A stretch of DNA of 34,524 nucleotides from an uncultured Bacteroides sp. Lineage in GTDB: Bacteria; Bacteroidota; Bacteroidia; Bacteroidales; Bacteroidaceae. Location: positions 1 through 34,524 of the forward strand of contig CAAFUN010000106.1 in the NCBI GenBank assembly GCA_900766195.1, in the 5' to 3' direction. Positions 26,313 through 34,504 of this stretch are shown here, piece by piece. The notes beneath the pieces are model-generated. The model had not been told where the DNA came from. It saw only the letters and a program-made list of their open reading frames with translations, and made no database searches. The position numbers and the translations under genes were made by a program. Each line of letters opens with the position of its first letter. The stretch's first letter is position 1.

Positions 26313-27671
26313 TTAAATCATGGTACCCATTCTGCCCGACTTTGTTTTATACCTGAAACGGAGCCAAAGCATCAATCCCGCACTGGTTAGCCCAAACGGG
26401 AAAGCCATCCACACGCCTACAATGCCCCACTTCAATATAAATCCGCAGAAGTAACCTATGGGCAAAGATATTAAAAAATAGGAAATAAATGCTATTAACA
26501 TCATTGCCTTTACATCTTCAATACCACGCAATGCATTGGCAAAATTTATTTGCAGACCATCACCAAACTGATAAATAAGGAAAGGTAGAAATAAAGAGGA
26601 AACCATTAGAGATACTTCCGTATTATCTGTAAACCATCCACCAATCTGATTCCTCACCAAGAAGACGGCGCTCAACAAAACAACAGCCATCAACATAATA
26701 ATGTGAAATCCCGCATAAGCAGAACGGCGTACATTCTCCAAATCATGTCGCCCTCTGAAATTGCTGACACGTACTGTTACGGCAGCTCCCATTCCGTAAA
26801 ACATCATGAAAGTGAATTGCGAGATGGTCAGCATAATCTGGTGTGAAGCCAGAGCAATAACACCCAGCCATCCCACCATAATGGTACTGAAATTAAAAGA
26901 TGCCGTTTCCATTCCCATCTGAAAGGCTACAGGCCAGCCTAACGAATTGAGTTTTTTAAACAGAGCAGGTGACCATGGAGCACGGAAAAATCCTATTTTA
27001 TAACGTGTATAACGCTTGCTTCTAAATACAATATAGACAAAGGCTACAGCCATTATAATGCGCGCAGCAAGCGTACTGATGCCTGCCCCCAACAATCCCA
27101 TTTCAGGAAGACCAAACTTGCCGTAGATTAAAGATAAATTCCCTATGATGTTTATTGCATTACCTGCAAGCAGTATCCACATGCCTGTACGCGTGTCGGT
27201 AATGCCATCGGCAAATTGCTTAAAACTATTGAAAATCATCACAAAGACATAAGAAATCAACATGGTTATGTAGAAAGGCTTTATAAGAGGCATAAGTTCG
27301 ACTGGTTGACCCAGCTTATCAAGAAAGAAGTACAATATCCCCATCAAGAAAGTAAGAAGCAATCCCACAATCGTATTGGCAGAAAGGCTACATCGCAAAG
27401 CCTGCCCAACTTCTCTCGTGCGTTTAAGACCGTATAATTCTCCTACAACTGGAGTCAATCCATAAGAAAATCCTGTACCGAAGATGATACATAGCGTAAA
27501 CATATTGTTGACGAAAGAGGCTGCCGCCAATTCCTCCGTGCTATGGTGTCCCACCAAAAAGGTATCGGCAAATCCAAGCATAATTATACCAAGCTGCCCT
27601 ATGACAATAGGAACACCCAGATAGATTAAGGCTTTATAGTGCCCTTTGTATTTTTCTATAAAGTTTACCAT
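26313..27671 (-). CDS. MATE-family multidrug/toxin efflux transporter
   Basis: 452 aa, 12 predicted transmembrane segments, the normal length of the family. Typical segments are LGVPIVIGQLGIIMLGFADT (residues 18-37), VGHHSTEELAAASF, and the repeated half with SHQIMLTISQFTFMM followed by GMGAAVTVRVSNFRG. It would use Na+ or H+ gradients to export cationic compounds through the inner membrane; the substrate is unknown. It lies 29 bases after the M16 peptidase gene and 14 bases before the kinase gene, so it is likely co-transcribed with both. Confidence 0.92.
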   Translation of the reverse strand: MVNFIEKYKGHYKALIYLGVPIVIGQLGIIMLGFADTFLVGHHSTEELAAASFVNNMFTLCIIFGTGFSYGLTPVVGELYGLKRTREVGQALRCSLSANTIVGLLLTFLMGILYFFLDKLGQPVELMPLIKPFYITMLISYVFVMIFNSFKQFADGITDTRTGMWILLAGNAINIIGNLSLIYGKFGLPEMGLLGAGISTLAARIIMAVAFVYIVFRSKRYTRYKIGFFRAPWSPALFKKLNSLGWPVAFQMGMETASFNFSTIMVGWLGVIALASHQIMLTISQFTFMMFYGMGAAVTVRVSNFRGRHDLENVRRSAYAGFHIIMLMAVVLLSAVFLVRNQIGGWFTDNTEVSLMVSSLFLPFLIYQFGDGLQINFANALRGIEDVKAMMLIAFISYFLISLPIGYFCGFILKWGIVGVWMAFPFGLTSAGLMLWLRFRYKTKSGRMGTMI

Positions 27672-27700
27672 GAAGTTTAGTTTATCCTAATTAGGAACAA

Positions 27701-28933
27701 TTATCTGCTTTTATAGTACAAGACAGATCTGTTCCGTTCACAAAAAGTATGCTGTGCCACATTCATCAGCTGACTGGCTGAAACAGCCCGATATTTTTCT
27801 ACTTCAAGATTGATATCTTCTGCTTGTCCGGTCAATTCAAACCAAGCTATATTTGTGGCTACATTCAGATAATTGATATTACCAAATATCTGTGATGATT
27901 CAAATTTATTCTTTACTTTATCCAGCTCGTGCGAATCAACAGGCACGTTTTTCAACTCGTCAAGTTCTCTATGTACAGCAGTCTCTGCCTGTTCCAAAGA
28001 AACTCCATTTGCCAGTTTGCCGCTGATATGCAACAATCCGGCATCACGTGATCCGGAAATATAGGCATCTATATTCGAAAATAAATGCTGTTCCTGCACC
28101 AGTTTCTGTGTTAAGCGACTGGAGCGCCCGTTACTCAGAATATCCGATAAGATATCAAAAACATAATAATCAGAACTTTCCCGCGCACACATGTGATAAG
28201 CCATAAATAAGGCGTCAACAGGCACATCACGCACCACTACTTCCCGGTGCTCTTTGGTTTGTTCGGGTTCCTGAGGCAAATTCCTCTTCATCACCTCTCT
28301 GCGCGGAATGCCTCCGAACCACTTCTCCGTTAACCGCACCGTTTCTTCCCAGCTAATATTACCGGTAACGGCCAGTACGGCATTATTGGGTGCATAAAAA
28401 TGAAAAAAGAACTCTTTAACCTCTGCAAGTGTTGCATTGGCTATGTGAGAGAGTTCCTTTCCTATAGTTGGCCAACGATAGGGATGCACTTTATAAGCAA
28501 GTGCTCTAATAAGATGCCCCGTATCACCATAGGGTTGATTAAGACAACGCTGTTTAAACTCTTCCATTACTACCCCTCGCTGCACATCAAGGCTATCTTC
28601 GCTGAAGGCCAACTCCTGCATCCTGTCCGATTCCAACCAAAAGCCTATTTCAACATTAGATCTGGGTACGGTAAGGTAATAGTTCGTAATATCATTATTG
28701 GTCCAAGCATTATTCTCTCCGCCCGCCTGTTGCAAAGGGGTGTCATAATCGGGAATATGCACGGAACCTCCAAACATCAAATGCTCAAATAGATGTGCAA
28801 ATCCTGTATGATCGGGATGCTCATCGCGCGCACCCACATCATACAGAACATTTAATGCCACCATTTGCGTACTGGTATCCTCGTAATGTACCAGTCTTAA
28901 ACCGTTTGACAGGACAAGCCTATTAATCTTCAA
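27701..28933 (-). CDS. M16-family zinc peptidase
   Basis: 410 aa, the length of a single M16 unit. The inverted zinc motif HxxEH is at residues 47-51 (AHLFEHLMFGG), with the third ligand Glu near 124 in VVMEEFKQR. GNISWEETVRLTEKWFGGIP starts the inter-domain region and the second half (about 210-410) lacks the zinc motif, as expected. M16B enzymes of this size act as dimers on small peptides; no partner subunit is seen here and no signal peptide is evident, so it is probably cytoplasmic. The start codon lies within the last bases of the cyclophilin gene, pointing to translational coupling. Confidence 0.92.
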   Translation of the reverse strand: MKINRLVLSNGLRLVHYEDTSTQMVALNVLYDVGARDEHPDHTGFAHLFEHLMFGGSVHIPDYDTPLQQAGGENNAWTNNDITNYYLTVPRSNVEIGFWLESDRMQELAFSEDSLDVQRGVVMEEFKQRCLNQPYGDTGHLIRALAYKVHPYRWPTIGKELSHIANATLAEVKEFFFHFYAPNNAVLAVTGNISWEETVRLTEKWFGGIPRREVMKRNLPQEPEQTKEHREVVVRDVPVDALFMAYHMCARESSDYYVFDILSDILSNGRSSRLTQKLVQEQHLFSNIDAYISGSRDAGLLHISGKLANGVSLEQAETAVHRELDELKNVPVDSHELDKVKNKFESSQIFGNINYLNVATNIAWFELTGQAEDINLEVEKYRAVSASQLMNVAQHTFCERNRSVLYYKSR

Positions 28934-29765
28934 CAGCTACAATTTTTAAGATCTTCACATCATTTTCAGGACGGTCGCTTCTATCCGTTTTTGCCTGTTG
29001 AATTTTGTCAATTACATCCATTCCTTCAACCACTTCTCCGAAAACCGTATACTCTCCATCCAGATGAGGAGTTCCCCCAACGGTGGTATAAGCCTTAACC
29101 TGCTCCGGAGTAAAATGGAATTCTGGCTTTTTAGCCACTTCAGCTTTAGCCTGTTCTATCAATGTATTTTGCAACTCCATCAATCCATTCTCATCATTTT
29201 CCTTTCTCATCTTGTAGATTTGCTTCATGTGTTTCTGCGCCAAGGCATTAAAGACATTAGTCAATCTACTCTGATTAATCTGATGCTCCATGCTCAGCAA
29301 AGTAGAGTCATTATAAACCTTACCTGTCACAATATAGAACTGACAACCGGATGATTCTTTATTTGGATTGACATTATCTCCCTGACGGGCAGCAGCCAAT
29401 GCACCTTTTTTATGAAAATATTTTGGATAGACAAACTCGGCAGGAGTGGTGTAACCTACGTCACCAGAACCTAGACTTTTACCTTTTGGTGCATTTTTCG
29501 ATTGCGGATCACCAGCCTGTATCATAAAGTCTTTTATCACCCTATGGAATAACGTACCTTCATAAACGCCGTCTTCAACCAGCTTTATAAAATTATCACG
29601 ATGTTTGGGAGTCTCGTCGTACAGTTTCACTACAATATCACCTAGACTCGTTTCTATTTTAAACTTCGGATCTTTTCCCATATTTCTATTCTTCTTTTGC
29701 CCTGATTTACAAGCAACAACACTGCAAACCAGTATGATTAATACTAAAATAATATTTCTGTTCAT
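28923..29765 (-). CDS. Lipoprotein cyclophilin-type peptidyl-prolyl isomerase
   Basis: 280 aa from the ATG at 29765, chosen because it gives a proper lipoprotein signal (lipobox SVVAC, Cys19); an upstream in-frame ATG at 29789 adds eight residues before the signal. The cyclophilin core begins at FKIETSLGDIVVKLYDETP (residues 35-53). FHRVIKDFMIQAGDP (73-87) has the catalytic Arg75 and Gln83, and SSGCQFYIVTG (138-148) is the usual active-site strand. Between about 151 and 228 there is a charged helical insertion, after which GTPHLDGEYTVFGEV resumes the fold. It probably helps fold proline-containing proteins at the envelope. The gene overlaps the M16 gene by 11 bases and heads the operon. Confidence 0.92.
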   Translation of the reverse strand: MNRNIILVLIILVCSVVACKSGQKKNRNMGKDPKFKIETSLGDIVVKLYDETPKHRDNFIKLVEDGVYEGTLFHRVIKDFMIQAGDPQSKNAPKGKSLGSGDVGYTTPAEFVYPKYFHKKGALAAARQGDNVNPNKESSGCQFYIVTGKVYNDSTLLSMEHQINQSRLTNVFNALAQKHMKQIYKMRKENDENGLMELQNTLIEQAKAEVAKKPEFHFTPEQVKAYTTVGGTPHLDGEYTVFGEVVEGMDVIDKIQQAKTDRSDRPENDVKILKIVAVED

Positions 29766-29838
29766 AACAATTGTGTTATTAGCTGACATCTATCTGTATC
29801 AAAAAAAAACTTTGATGACACACCTGCTCATACAGTAT

Positions 29839-29846
29839 CAAATATA
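29839..29846 (-). promoter_or_regulatory. Possible -7 box for the cyclophilin operon
   Basis: On the - strand this reads TATATTTG, matching TAnnTTTG, with TTAG 19 bases upstream as a weak -33 element. It is 73 bases before the preferred cyclophilin start. A second copy of the same octamer (29901-29908) lies further up, so the site is not certain. Confidence 0.35.
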
Positions 29847-29929
29847 CAAATAGAAAGCAAGTAGACTAAAGCCTTTTCAATTCAAGTTAAATTAAGTTTG
29901 CAAATATACGATTTTTACACAAATCTGTT

Positions 29930-29937
29930 TACCTTTG
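29930..29937 (+). promoter_or_regulatory. Probable -7 box for the NtrC-type regulator gene
   Basis: TACCTTTG matches the Bacteroides -7 consensus exactly, 29 bases before the start codon. The TTTG at 29897-29900 is too far upstream to be the normal -33 element, so the -33 region is poor. Confidence 0.45.
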
Positions 29938-29966
29938 TTGTGGAAATACAGGGATTAAAATAGCTT

Positions 29967-31385
29967 ATGAAGTCAATACTTATTGTAGAGGACGATATTA
30001 CGTACGGAATGATGCTGAAAACTTGGCTCACTAAGAAAGGATTCCAAGTTACTTCTGCCAGTAGCATTGCGGGTGCGCAAAAGCTATTGGAAGAGGAACC
30101 TGTCAATCTGATCTTATCCGATTTGCGACTTCCCGACAAAGACGGTATTGATTTACTGAAATGGTTGGGAACTGTAAATCTAGAGCTCCCTCTCATCATG
30201 ATGACAAGCTATGCCAACATCCAGTCGGCAGTACAAGCCATGAAACTTGGTGCATGTGATTATATTCCGAAACCTATAAATCCCGAAGAGCTTCTAAAAA
30301 AGATAGATGAAGCTTTAAAGAGTCCATCTGATGAAACAAAACAGACCATCAGTTCGACCTCAACAGATGATCTATCTGAATCAAACAGATCATTTGTTTC
30401 ACCCCAACAGACCATCTGTTCAGAGGAGTGCAAAGAATCAGATAAAAAGAGCGTAAATGCCGCTTCCCATTCAGGCTATCTGGAAGGAGAAAGCGATGCA
30501 GCACGTCAGTTATACAACTATGTAGATTTGGTAGCTCCCACCAACATGTCGGTTTTGATCAATGGAGCCAGCGGAACAGGTAAAGAGTACGTAGCCCATC
30601 GCATTCACCAACTCAGTAAGCGTGCCAATAAGCCTTTCGTTGCCATAGACTGTGGTGCCATACCAAAAGAATTGGCAGCATCCGAATTCTTCGGTCACGT
30701 AAAAGGTTCCTTTACAGGAGCACTAACAGACAAGACAGGAGCTTTTATAGCTGCAGACGGAGGAACGATCTTCCTGGACGAGATAGGCAATCTAAGCTAT
30801 GAGATTCAGATTCAACTGCTCCGTGCCTTACAAGAAAGAAGAGTCCGCCCTATTGGTTCAAATAAAGAAATCAGCGTGGATATCCGCTTGATATCCGCTA
30901 CTAATGAGAATCTGGAAGAAGCTATTGATAACGGGAATTTCCGTGAAGATCTTTATCATCGTATCAATGAGTTTACACTTGCCATGCCTTCATTAAAAGA
31001 TCGGCGAGAAGATATTCTGCTGTTTGCCAACTTCTTTTTGGATCAGGCCAACCGTGAATTGGGCAAGCAACTCATCAGTTTCGACATGCCTGCATCAAAC
31101 GCTTTGCTACAATATGCATGGCCGGGCAATCTGAGGCAAATGAAAAATGTTATTCGCCGGGCTACTTTACTTGCCACGGGTCAGTTCATTACGCTAAATG
31201 AACTGTCGGAGCTTCAAAATGCTACCGATCATACAGGAAACATGCTTTTACGAAATGAAGAAACGGAAAAGGGGCAGATACTCGAAGCTTTACGACAGAC
31301 GGGTAATAACAAAAGCCGGGCTGCCCAGCTTCTTGGCATAGATAGAAAAACGCTCTACAATAAACTGAAGCAATACGATATCTAA
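29967..31385 (+). CDS. Sigma-54-dependent NtrC-type response regulator
   Basis: 472 aa with three domains. The receiver (1-118) has ED-D at 8-10, phospho-acceptor Asp52 and Lys102. A Ser/Thr-rich linker (about 120-170) follows. The AAA+ domain carries the Walker A GASGTGKE (200-207), the sigma-54-contact loop GSFTGA (247-252; canonical GAFTGA with Ala to Ser) and Walker B GGTIFLDE (265-272). A Fis-type helix-turn-helix (KSRAAQLLGIDRKTLYNKL) ends the protein. When phosphorylated it would remodel RNA polymerase bound to RpoN at -24/-12 promoters. It is divergent from an operon that includes a hybrid kinase, its most likely signal source here. Confidence 0.93.
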   Translation: MKSILIVEDDITYGMMLKTWLTKKGFQVTSASSIAGAQKLLEEEPVNLILSDLRLPDKDGIDLLKWLGTVNLELPLIMMTSYANIQSAVQAMKLGACDYIPKPINPEELLKKIDEALKSPSDETKQTISSTSTDDLSESNRSFVSPQQTICSEECKESDKKSVNAASHSGYLEGESDAARQLYNYVDLVAPTNMSVLINGASGTGKEYVAHRIHQLSKRANKPFVAIDCGAIPKELAASEFFGHVKGSFTGALTDKTGAFIAADGGTIFLDEIGNLSYEIQIQLLRALQERRVRPIGSNKEISVDIRLISATNENLEEAIDNGNFREDLYHRINEFTLAMPSLKDRREDILLFANFFLDQANRELGKQLISFDMPASNALLQYAWPGNLRQMKNVIRRATLLATGQFITLNELSELQNATDHTGNMLLRNEETEKGQILEALRQTGNNKSRAAQLLGIDRKTLYNKLKQYDI

Positions 31386-31408
31386 TCATTATAAAGTTCT
31401 TCCTCCTC

Positions 31409-31555
31409 TAGTCTGTAAAATTGAAATCATACGGATTGGAATGATATCACGTATTTCTACTCCACGACTAATTGTGGAATAAATCCACGTTCCAGCTACG
31501 CCATCTACACATTTCCACAAAGATACAACCATCTTACTCCATTCATTACAGACTA
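31409..31555. repeat. Inverted 10-mers bounding a 147-base leader segment
   Basis: TAGTCTGTAA (31409-31418) is complementary to TTACAGACTA (31546-31555). The outer bases show no clear target duplication, and no coding frame is present inside. It could be a paired RNA leader, a binding-site pair or a relic of a small transposable element. The whole non-coding gap is 31386-31682. Confidence 0.4.
31461..31518. promoter_or_regulatory. TCCAC/GTGGA dyad cluster, possible activator-binding sites
   Basis: TCCAC occurs at 31461-31465, 31484-31488 and 31514-31518, and its complement GTGGA at 31474-31478. The first pair forms an 18-base dyad TCCAC-N8-GTGGA. They lie about 70-130 bases upstream of a -24/-12-like element, the distance expected for an NtrC-type upstream activator site. 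Binding by the adjacent regulator is inferred only. Confidence 0.35.
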
Positions 31556-31587
31556 ATAATCAATGCATTAGCTAATTCATCCTCTTC

Positions 31588-31603
31588 TGGCATACACTTT
31601 GGA
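31588..31603 (+). promoter_or_regulatory. Possible sigma-54 (-24/-12) promoter of the small secreted protein
   Basis: TGGCATACACTTTGGA resembles TGGCAC-N5-TTGCA: GG of the -24 element is kept, and the -12 element is TTGG instead of TTGC. The start codon lies 79 bases downstream of its last base. A sigma-54 activator gene is directly upstream. One core mismatch leaves it uncertain. Confidence 0.35.
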
Positions 31604-31682
31604 TAATATTAGATATAAGTTACACGATATATTAAATCGAAACACAAAAACTGAATTCTATATATTATTCAATTAAAAGCAA

Positions 31683-31946
31683 ATGATTATGAGAAAAGTA
31701 ATTTTAACAGCAGTACTGATGACGTTTGTCGGTGGATTTAGCTTCTACGCAAACGCTCAAGATCCGGTAAAGAAAGAAAAACCGGCAACAGAACAAACAA
31801 CTGATTCAACAACAGCAGAATCGAAAAAGGACAAACCAGCAGCGGAAGAGCCGAAAGCAGAAGATCCTACAAAGAAGGAGCCTGCTACTGATAAACCAGC
31901 AAGCGACGCTCCTGCTACTGAAGCTCCGGCTCAGTCTGCCGAATAA
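31683..31946 (+). CDS. Small secreted Lys/Pro/Ala/Glu-rich protein of unknown function
   Basis: 87 aa. A signal peptide (RKVILTAVLMTFVGGFSFYANAQ) ends at a likely ANA-Q cleavage site around residue 25. The mature part is low-complexity, with repeated units such as KKEKPATEQTT, KDKPAAEE, KKEPATDKPAS and APATEAPA, and has no Cys or aromatic residues. This suggests a disordered periplasmic or surface peptide. An ATG six bases downstream (31689) is an alternative start. A strong terminator follows, so it is a single-gene transcript. A sigma-54-like element lies upstream, next to the activator gene. The family is not recognised. Confidence 0.7.
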   Translation: MIMRKVILTAVLMTFVGGFSFYANAQDPVKKEKPATEQTTDSTTAESKKDKPAAEEPKAEDPTKKEPATDKPASDAPATEAPAQSAE

Positions 31947-31963
31947 AGTAGGCAGACTAATAT

Positions 31964-32011
31964 AATAAAAGCCATTCCTCTTCGTCTATTCCAGGAATGG
32001 CTTTTATTTTA
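31964..32011 (+). terminator. Intrinsic terminator after the small secreted protein gene
   Basis: A 15-bp perfect stem (31964-31978 with 31994-32008, AATAAAAGCCATTCC and its complement) encloses a 15-base loop, and the right arm ends in a T-rich tract. Confidence 0.85.
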
Positions 32012-32152
32012 TTGCTTAGCTACTCAATACGTAATTAATACGGGAAAGTCTGCATATCATAGTTCGAATATCCTCTAGAAGTTTAGCTATCTCTCATTAG
32101 ATACCCTCATTGATATAAAACACCTAAACCGTAGAGAATTGATAATCTTGCT

Positions 32153-32827
32153 TTAAGATAAAGAGCGAAAAGTAGCCCAAAGAGTACCTTCCGGCAATGG
32201 CGCTTCAACCTCTATCACTTCTTTAGACACCGGATGTACAAATCGGATAAAACGAGCATGCAAACATATACTTCCATCTTGATTGGAACGGGGGAAACCA
32301 TACTTTAAATCTCCCTTAATAGGACAACCCATCTTTGCCAACTGGCACCGTATCTGGTGATGTCTTCCTGTTTTAAGATCAACTTCAAGCAAAAAATAAT
32401 TTTCCGACTGCCCGATTAGTTTGTAATGTAAAACAGCTTTTTTACTTCCGCCAACTTCTTTATCATAAGCGTAACTCTTATTCTGTTTCTCATTACGCAC
32501 CAGATAGTTTACCAATTCATCTTCTTCCTTTTCAGGTGCCTTCTTTACAATTGCCCAATACCTCTTTTTAACCTCTCCGTTCTTAAACATTTCGTTCAAA
32601 CGCGACAAAGCTTTACTGGTTTTGGCAAAAACAACAAGACCACTTACGGGACGATCAAGCCTGTGAGTTACTCCCACAAAGACATTCCCAGGTTTATGAT
32701 ATTTATCTTTAAGATACTGCTTTACAGTTTCCGAAAGCGGAATATCACCCGTCTTATCCCCCTGAACAATCTCAGAAGCAGTCTTATTAACTATAATAAT
32801 ATGATTGTCTTCGTATACGACAGTCAT
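32153..32827 (-). CDS. RluA-family RNA pseudouridine synthase
   Basis: 224 aa. The family motif HRLDRPVSGLVVFAKT (residues 55-70) holds the catalytic Asp58. The later LKTGRHHQIRCQLA (about 157-170) is the second conserved element. There is no S4 domain at the N-terminus, so the protein is a short RluA-type enzyme, in the size range of RluA or TruC-like proteins. It isomerises uridine in rRNA or tRNA; the target is not known. The gene starts 4 bases after fabG and ends the tetR-fabG-rluA run. Confidence 0.9.
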   Translation of the reverse strand: MTVVYEDNHIIIVNKTASEIVQGDKTGDIPLSETVKQYLKDKYHKPGNVFVGVTHRLDRPVSGLVVFAKTSKALSRLNEMFKNGEVKKRYWAIVKKAPEKEEDELVNYLVRNEKQNKSYAYDKEVGGSKKAVLHYKLIGQSENYFLLEVDLKTGRHHQIRCQLAKMGCPIKGDLKYGFPRSNQDGSICLHARFIRFVHPVSKEVIEVEAPLPEGTLWATFRSLS

Positions 32828-32831
32828 ATTA

Positions 32832-33578
32832 TTACATATTCATACCACCGTCTACTTGAATAACCTGTCCAGATACATACGATGACATATCAGATGCCAG
32901 GAAAGTAGCAATATCTGCCACATCCTCAGGAGTTCCTCCACGGCGAAGAGGAATTTTCTTGCACCACTCTACTCTCACTTCCTCTGAGAGAGCTGCAGTC
33001 ATATCGGTCATGATAAAGCCCGGAGCAATAGCATTAGCGCGAATACCGCGTGATCCCAGTTCCTGAGCTATAGATTTAGCCAAAGCAATCATACCTGCTT
33101 TAGAAGCAGCGTAATTAGCCTGTCCTGCATTGCCATGAACTCCTACAACAGAAGCCATATTAATAATACTACCAGCTTTCTGTTTCATCATAATGGGAGT
33201 ACAAGCATGAACAAAATTAAAAGCTGATTTCAAATTTACATTGATCACCATATCCCATTGTTGTTCACTCATGCGTATCATCAATCCATCACGAGTAATT
33301 CCAGCATTGTTAACTAAGATATCAATACGTCCAAAATCCTTATGAATTTCCTCGACTACATTAGCTGTATCTTCAAAATTAGCTGCATTAGAAGCATATC
33401 CTTTCGCTTTAACTCCTTTAGCTTCCAATTCCTTTTCTGTATTTTTTGCATTATCATCAATTGACAAATCGGTAAATGCAATATTAGCTCCCTCAGAAGC
33501 AAACTTCAAAGCAATAGCTTTTCCAATGCCGCGTGCAGCACCGGTAACTAATGCAGTCTTTCCATCTAATAATCCCAT
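32832..33578 (-). CDS. fabG: 3-oxoacyl-[acyl-carrier-protein] reductase
   Basis: 248 aa from the ATG at 33578; the frame extends upstream into the tetR gene, but MGLLDGKTALVTGAARGIG is the normal family start. TGAARGIG (12-19) binds NADPH; Asn116, Ser143, Tyr156 and Lys160 (YAASK) form the SDR catalytic tetrad. NNAG (90-93) and the C-terminal SSYVSGQVIQVDGGMNM match FabG closely. It reduces 3-ketoacyl-ACP in fatty-acid elongation in the cytoplasm. The stop is 4 bases before rluA, and the tetR gene ends 10 bases before the start, so they form an operon. Confidence 0.93.
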   Translation of the reverse strand: MGLLDGKTALVTGAARGIGKAIALKFASEGANIAFTDLSIDDNAKNTEKELEAKGVKAKGYASNAANFEDTANVVEEIHKDFGRIDILVNNAGITRDGLMIRMSEQQWDMVINVNLKSAFNFVHACTPIMMKQKAGSIINMASVVGVHGNAGQANYAASKAGMIALAKSIAQELGSRGIRANAIAPGFIMTDMTAALSEEVRVEWCKKIPLRRGGTPEDVADIATFLASDMSSYVSGQVIQVDGGMNM

Positions 33579-33588
33579 ATCTAAATTT

Positions 33589-34194
33589 TTATTTATTAAT
33601 TCCGTCTCTTTCAATACGATGAAGAGCCCCAAATACAATATTCATAACAAACTTATCTCGCGTAGCATCATCAAGATCAGCACCAATATGGCCTCTAATA
33701 TAGGGCACCTCAATGCCTTTTACACAATAATGCAATAATTCAGCAGTCATATCGAGATTATCTACACGGAAAACCCCTTTCTCCATACCCTCGCGAAGTA
33801 TAGCTTTAAACAACTGAATTTCTTTCGCATCAAAACGTTTACGAATTTTTTCTACTCTCCAAATATCACGAAAGAAGTTAGCACGAAGCGTGCCATTACG
33901 AAAAACGACTTCCTTAACTGCATCCAATCGGGTGTAGATCATCTCTATTATCTTTCTATCAGGAGATATATTCTTTTCAACCACACGTTTCATCGTATCC
34001 GAAAGAATGTCCAATTCCGATTCGGCAACAGCCATATAGATATCCTCCTTGCTTTTAAAATAGGTATAGAGAGTTCTTCTACCTTTTTTTGAAGCAAGAG
34101 CGATATCGTTCATCGTCGTATTCTCCACTCCCATTTTCGCGAAGAGTTGACGAGCTACATCTACCAGCTTGGCTTTCGTTTTCGGAACAGTCAT
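33589..34194 (-). CDS. TetR-family transcriptional regulator
   Basis: 201 aa. The N-terminal TetR helix-turn-helix spans about residues 8-52 (MNDIALASKKGRRTLYTYFKSKEDIY). The C-terminal ligand-binding part (about 60-200) is variable as usual. It is the first gene of an operon with fabG and rluA and has its own promoter. It may regulate this operon or its own gene, perhaps in response to a lipid-related ligand; this is inferred only from the neighbourhood. Confidence 0.88.
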   Translation of the reverse strand: MTVPKTKAKLVDVARQLFAKMGVENTTMNDIALASKKGRRTLYTYFKSKEDIYMAVAESELDILSDTMKRVVEKNISPDRKIIEMIYTRLDAVKEVVFRNGTLRANFFRDIWRVEKIRKRFDAKEIQLFKAILREGMEKGVFRVDNLDMTAELLHYCVKGIEVPYIRGHIGADLDDATRDKFVMNIVFGALHRIERDGINK

Positions 34195-34225
34195 GAATTA
34201 ATTGCACATTGCTAAAATATATGAG

Positions 34226-34257
34226 CAAAAGTAAGTTTTTTCTCTATATAGTACAAG
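34226..34257 (-). promoter_or_regulatory. Promoter of the tetR-fabG-rluA operon
   Basis: On the - strand TACTTTTG (complement of 34226-34233) fits the -7 consensus TAnnTTTG. CTTG (complement of 34254-34257) lies 20 bases upstream, one base off the -33 TTTG. The start codon is 32 bases downstream of the -7 box. Confidence 0.6.
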
Positions 34258-34376
34258 AAAAAGAGTATTTTTATAAGTAACATAGCGAACTAAGAAAAAA
34301 AAACAAGCATATCGTGCTACTTATCAACTCATTACAAACAAAGGTACATTCTTTTCTCAAATTATTGCTTCATTTA

Positions 34377-34407
34377 TTTGCTAATTAAAATAAAAGCCCT
34401 ACCTTTG
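34377..34407 (+). promoter_or_regulatory. Promoter of the initiator tRNA gene
   Basis: TTTG (34377-34380), a 19-base spacer and TACCTTTG (34400-34407) match the Bacteroides sigma-ABfr consensus exactly. The tRNA begins 15 bases downstream of the -7 box, which fits the start of a short leader. Confidence 0.75.
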
Positions 34408-34421
34408 CACCCGTTAAACAT

Positions 34422-34494
<73 letters not shown>

Positions 34495-34504
34495 CTAAAT
34501 AAAA

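Noticed and set aside
25871..26356. 161-aa + strand frame opposite the kinase start
   Set aside because: Antisense to a clear multidomain kinase, with low-complexity Ser/Lys content from codon mirroring.
30340..30440. Repeated CAGACCATC-like words in the regulator linker as possible DNA repeat elements
   Set aside because: They fall in the Ser/Thr-rich linker of a real coding region and are too few and too diverged.
30510..30698. - strand frame inside the NtrC-type gene
   Set aside because: Shadow of a gene with intact AAA+ motifs.
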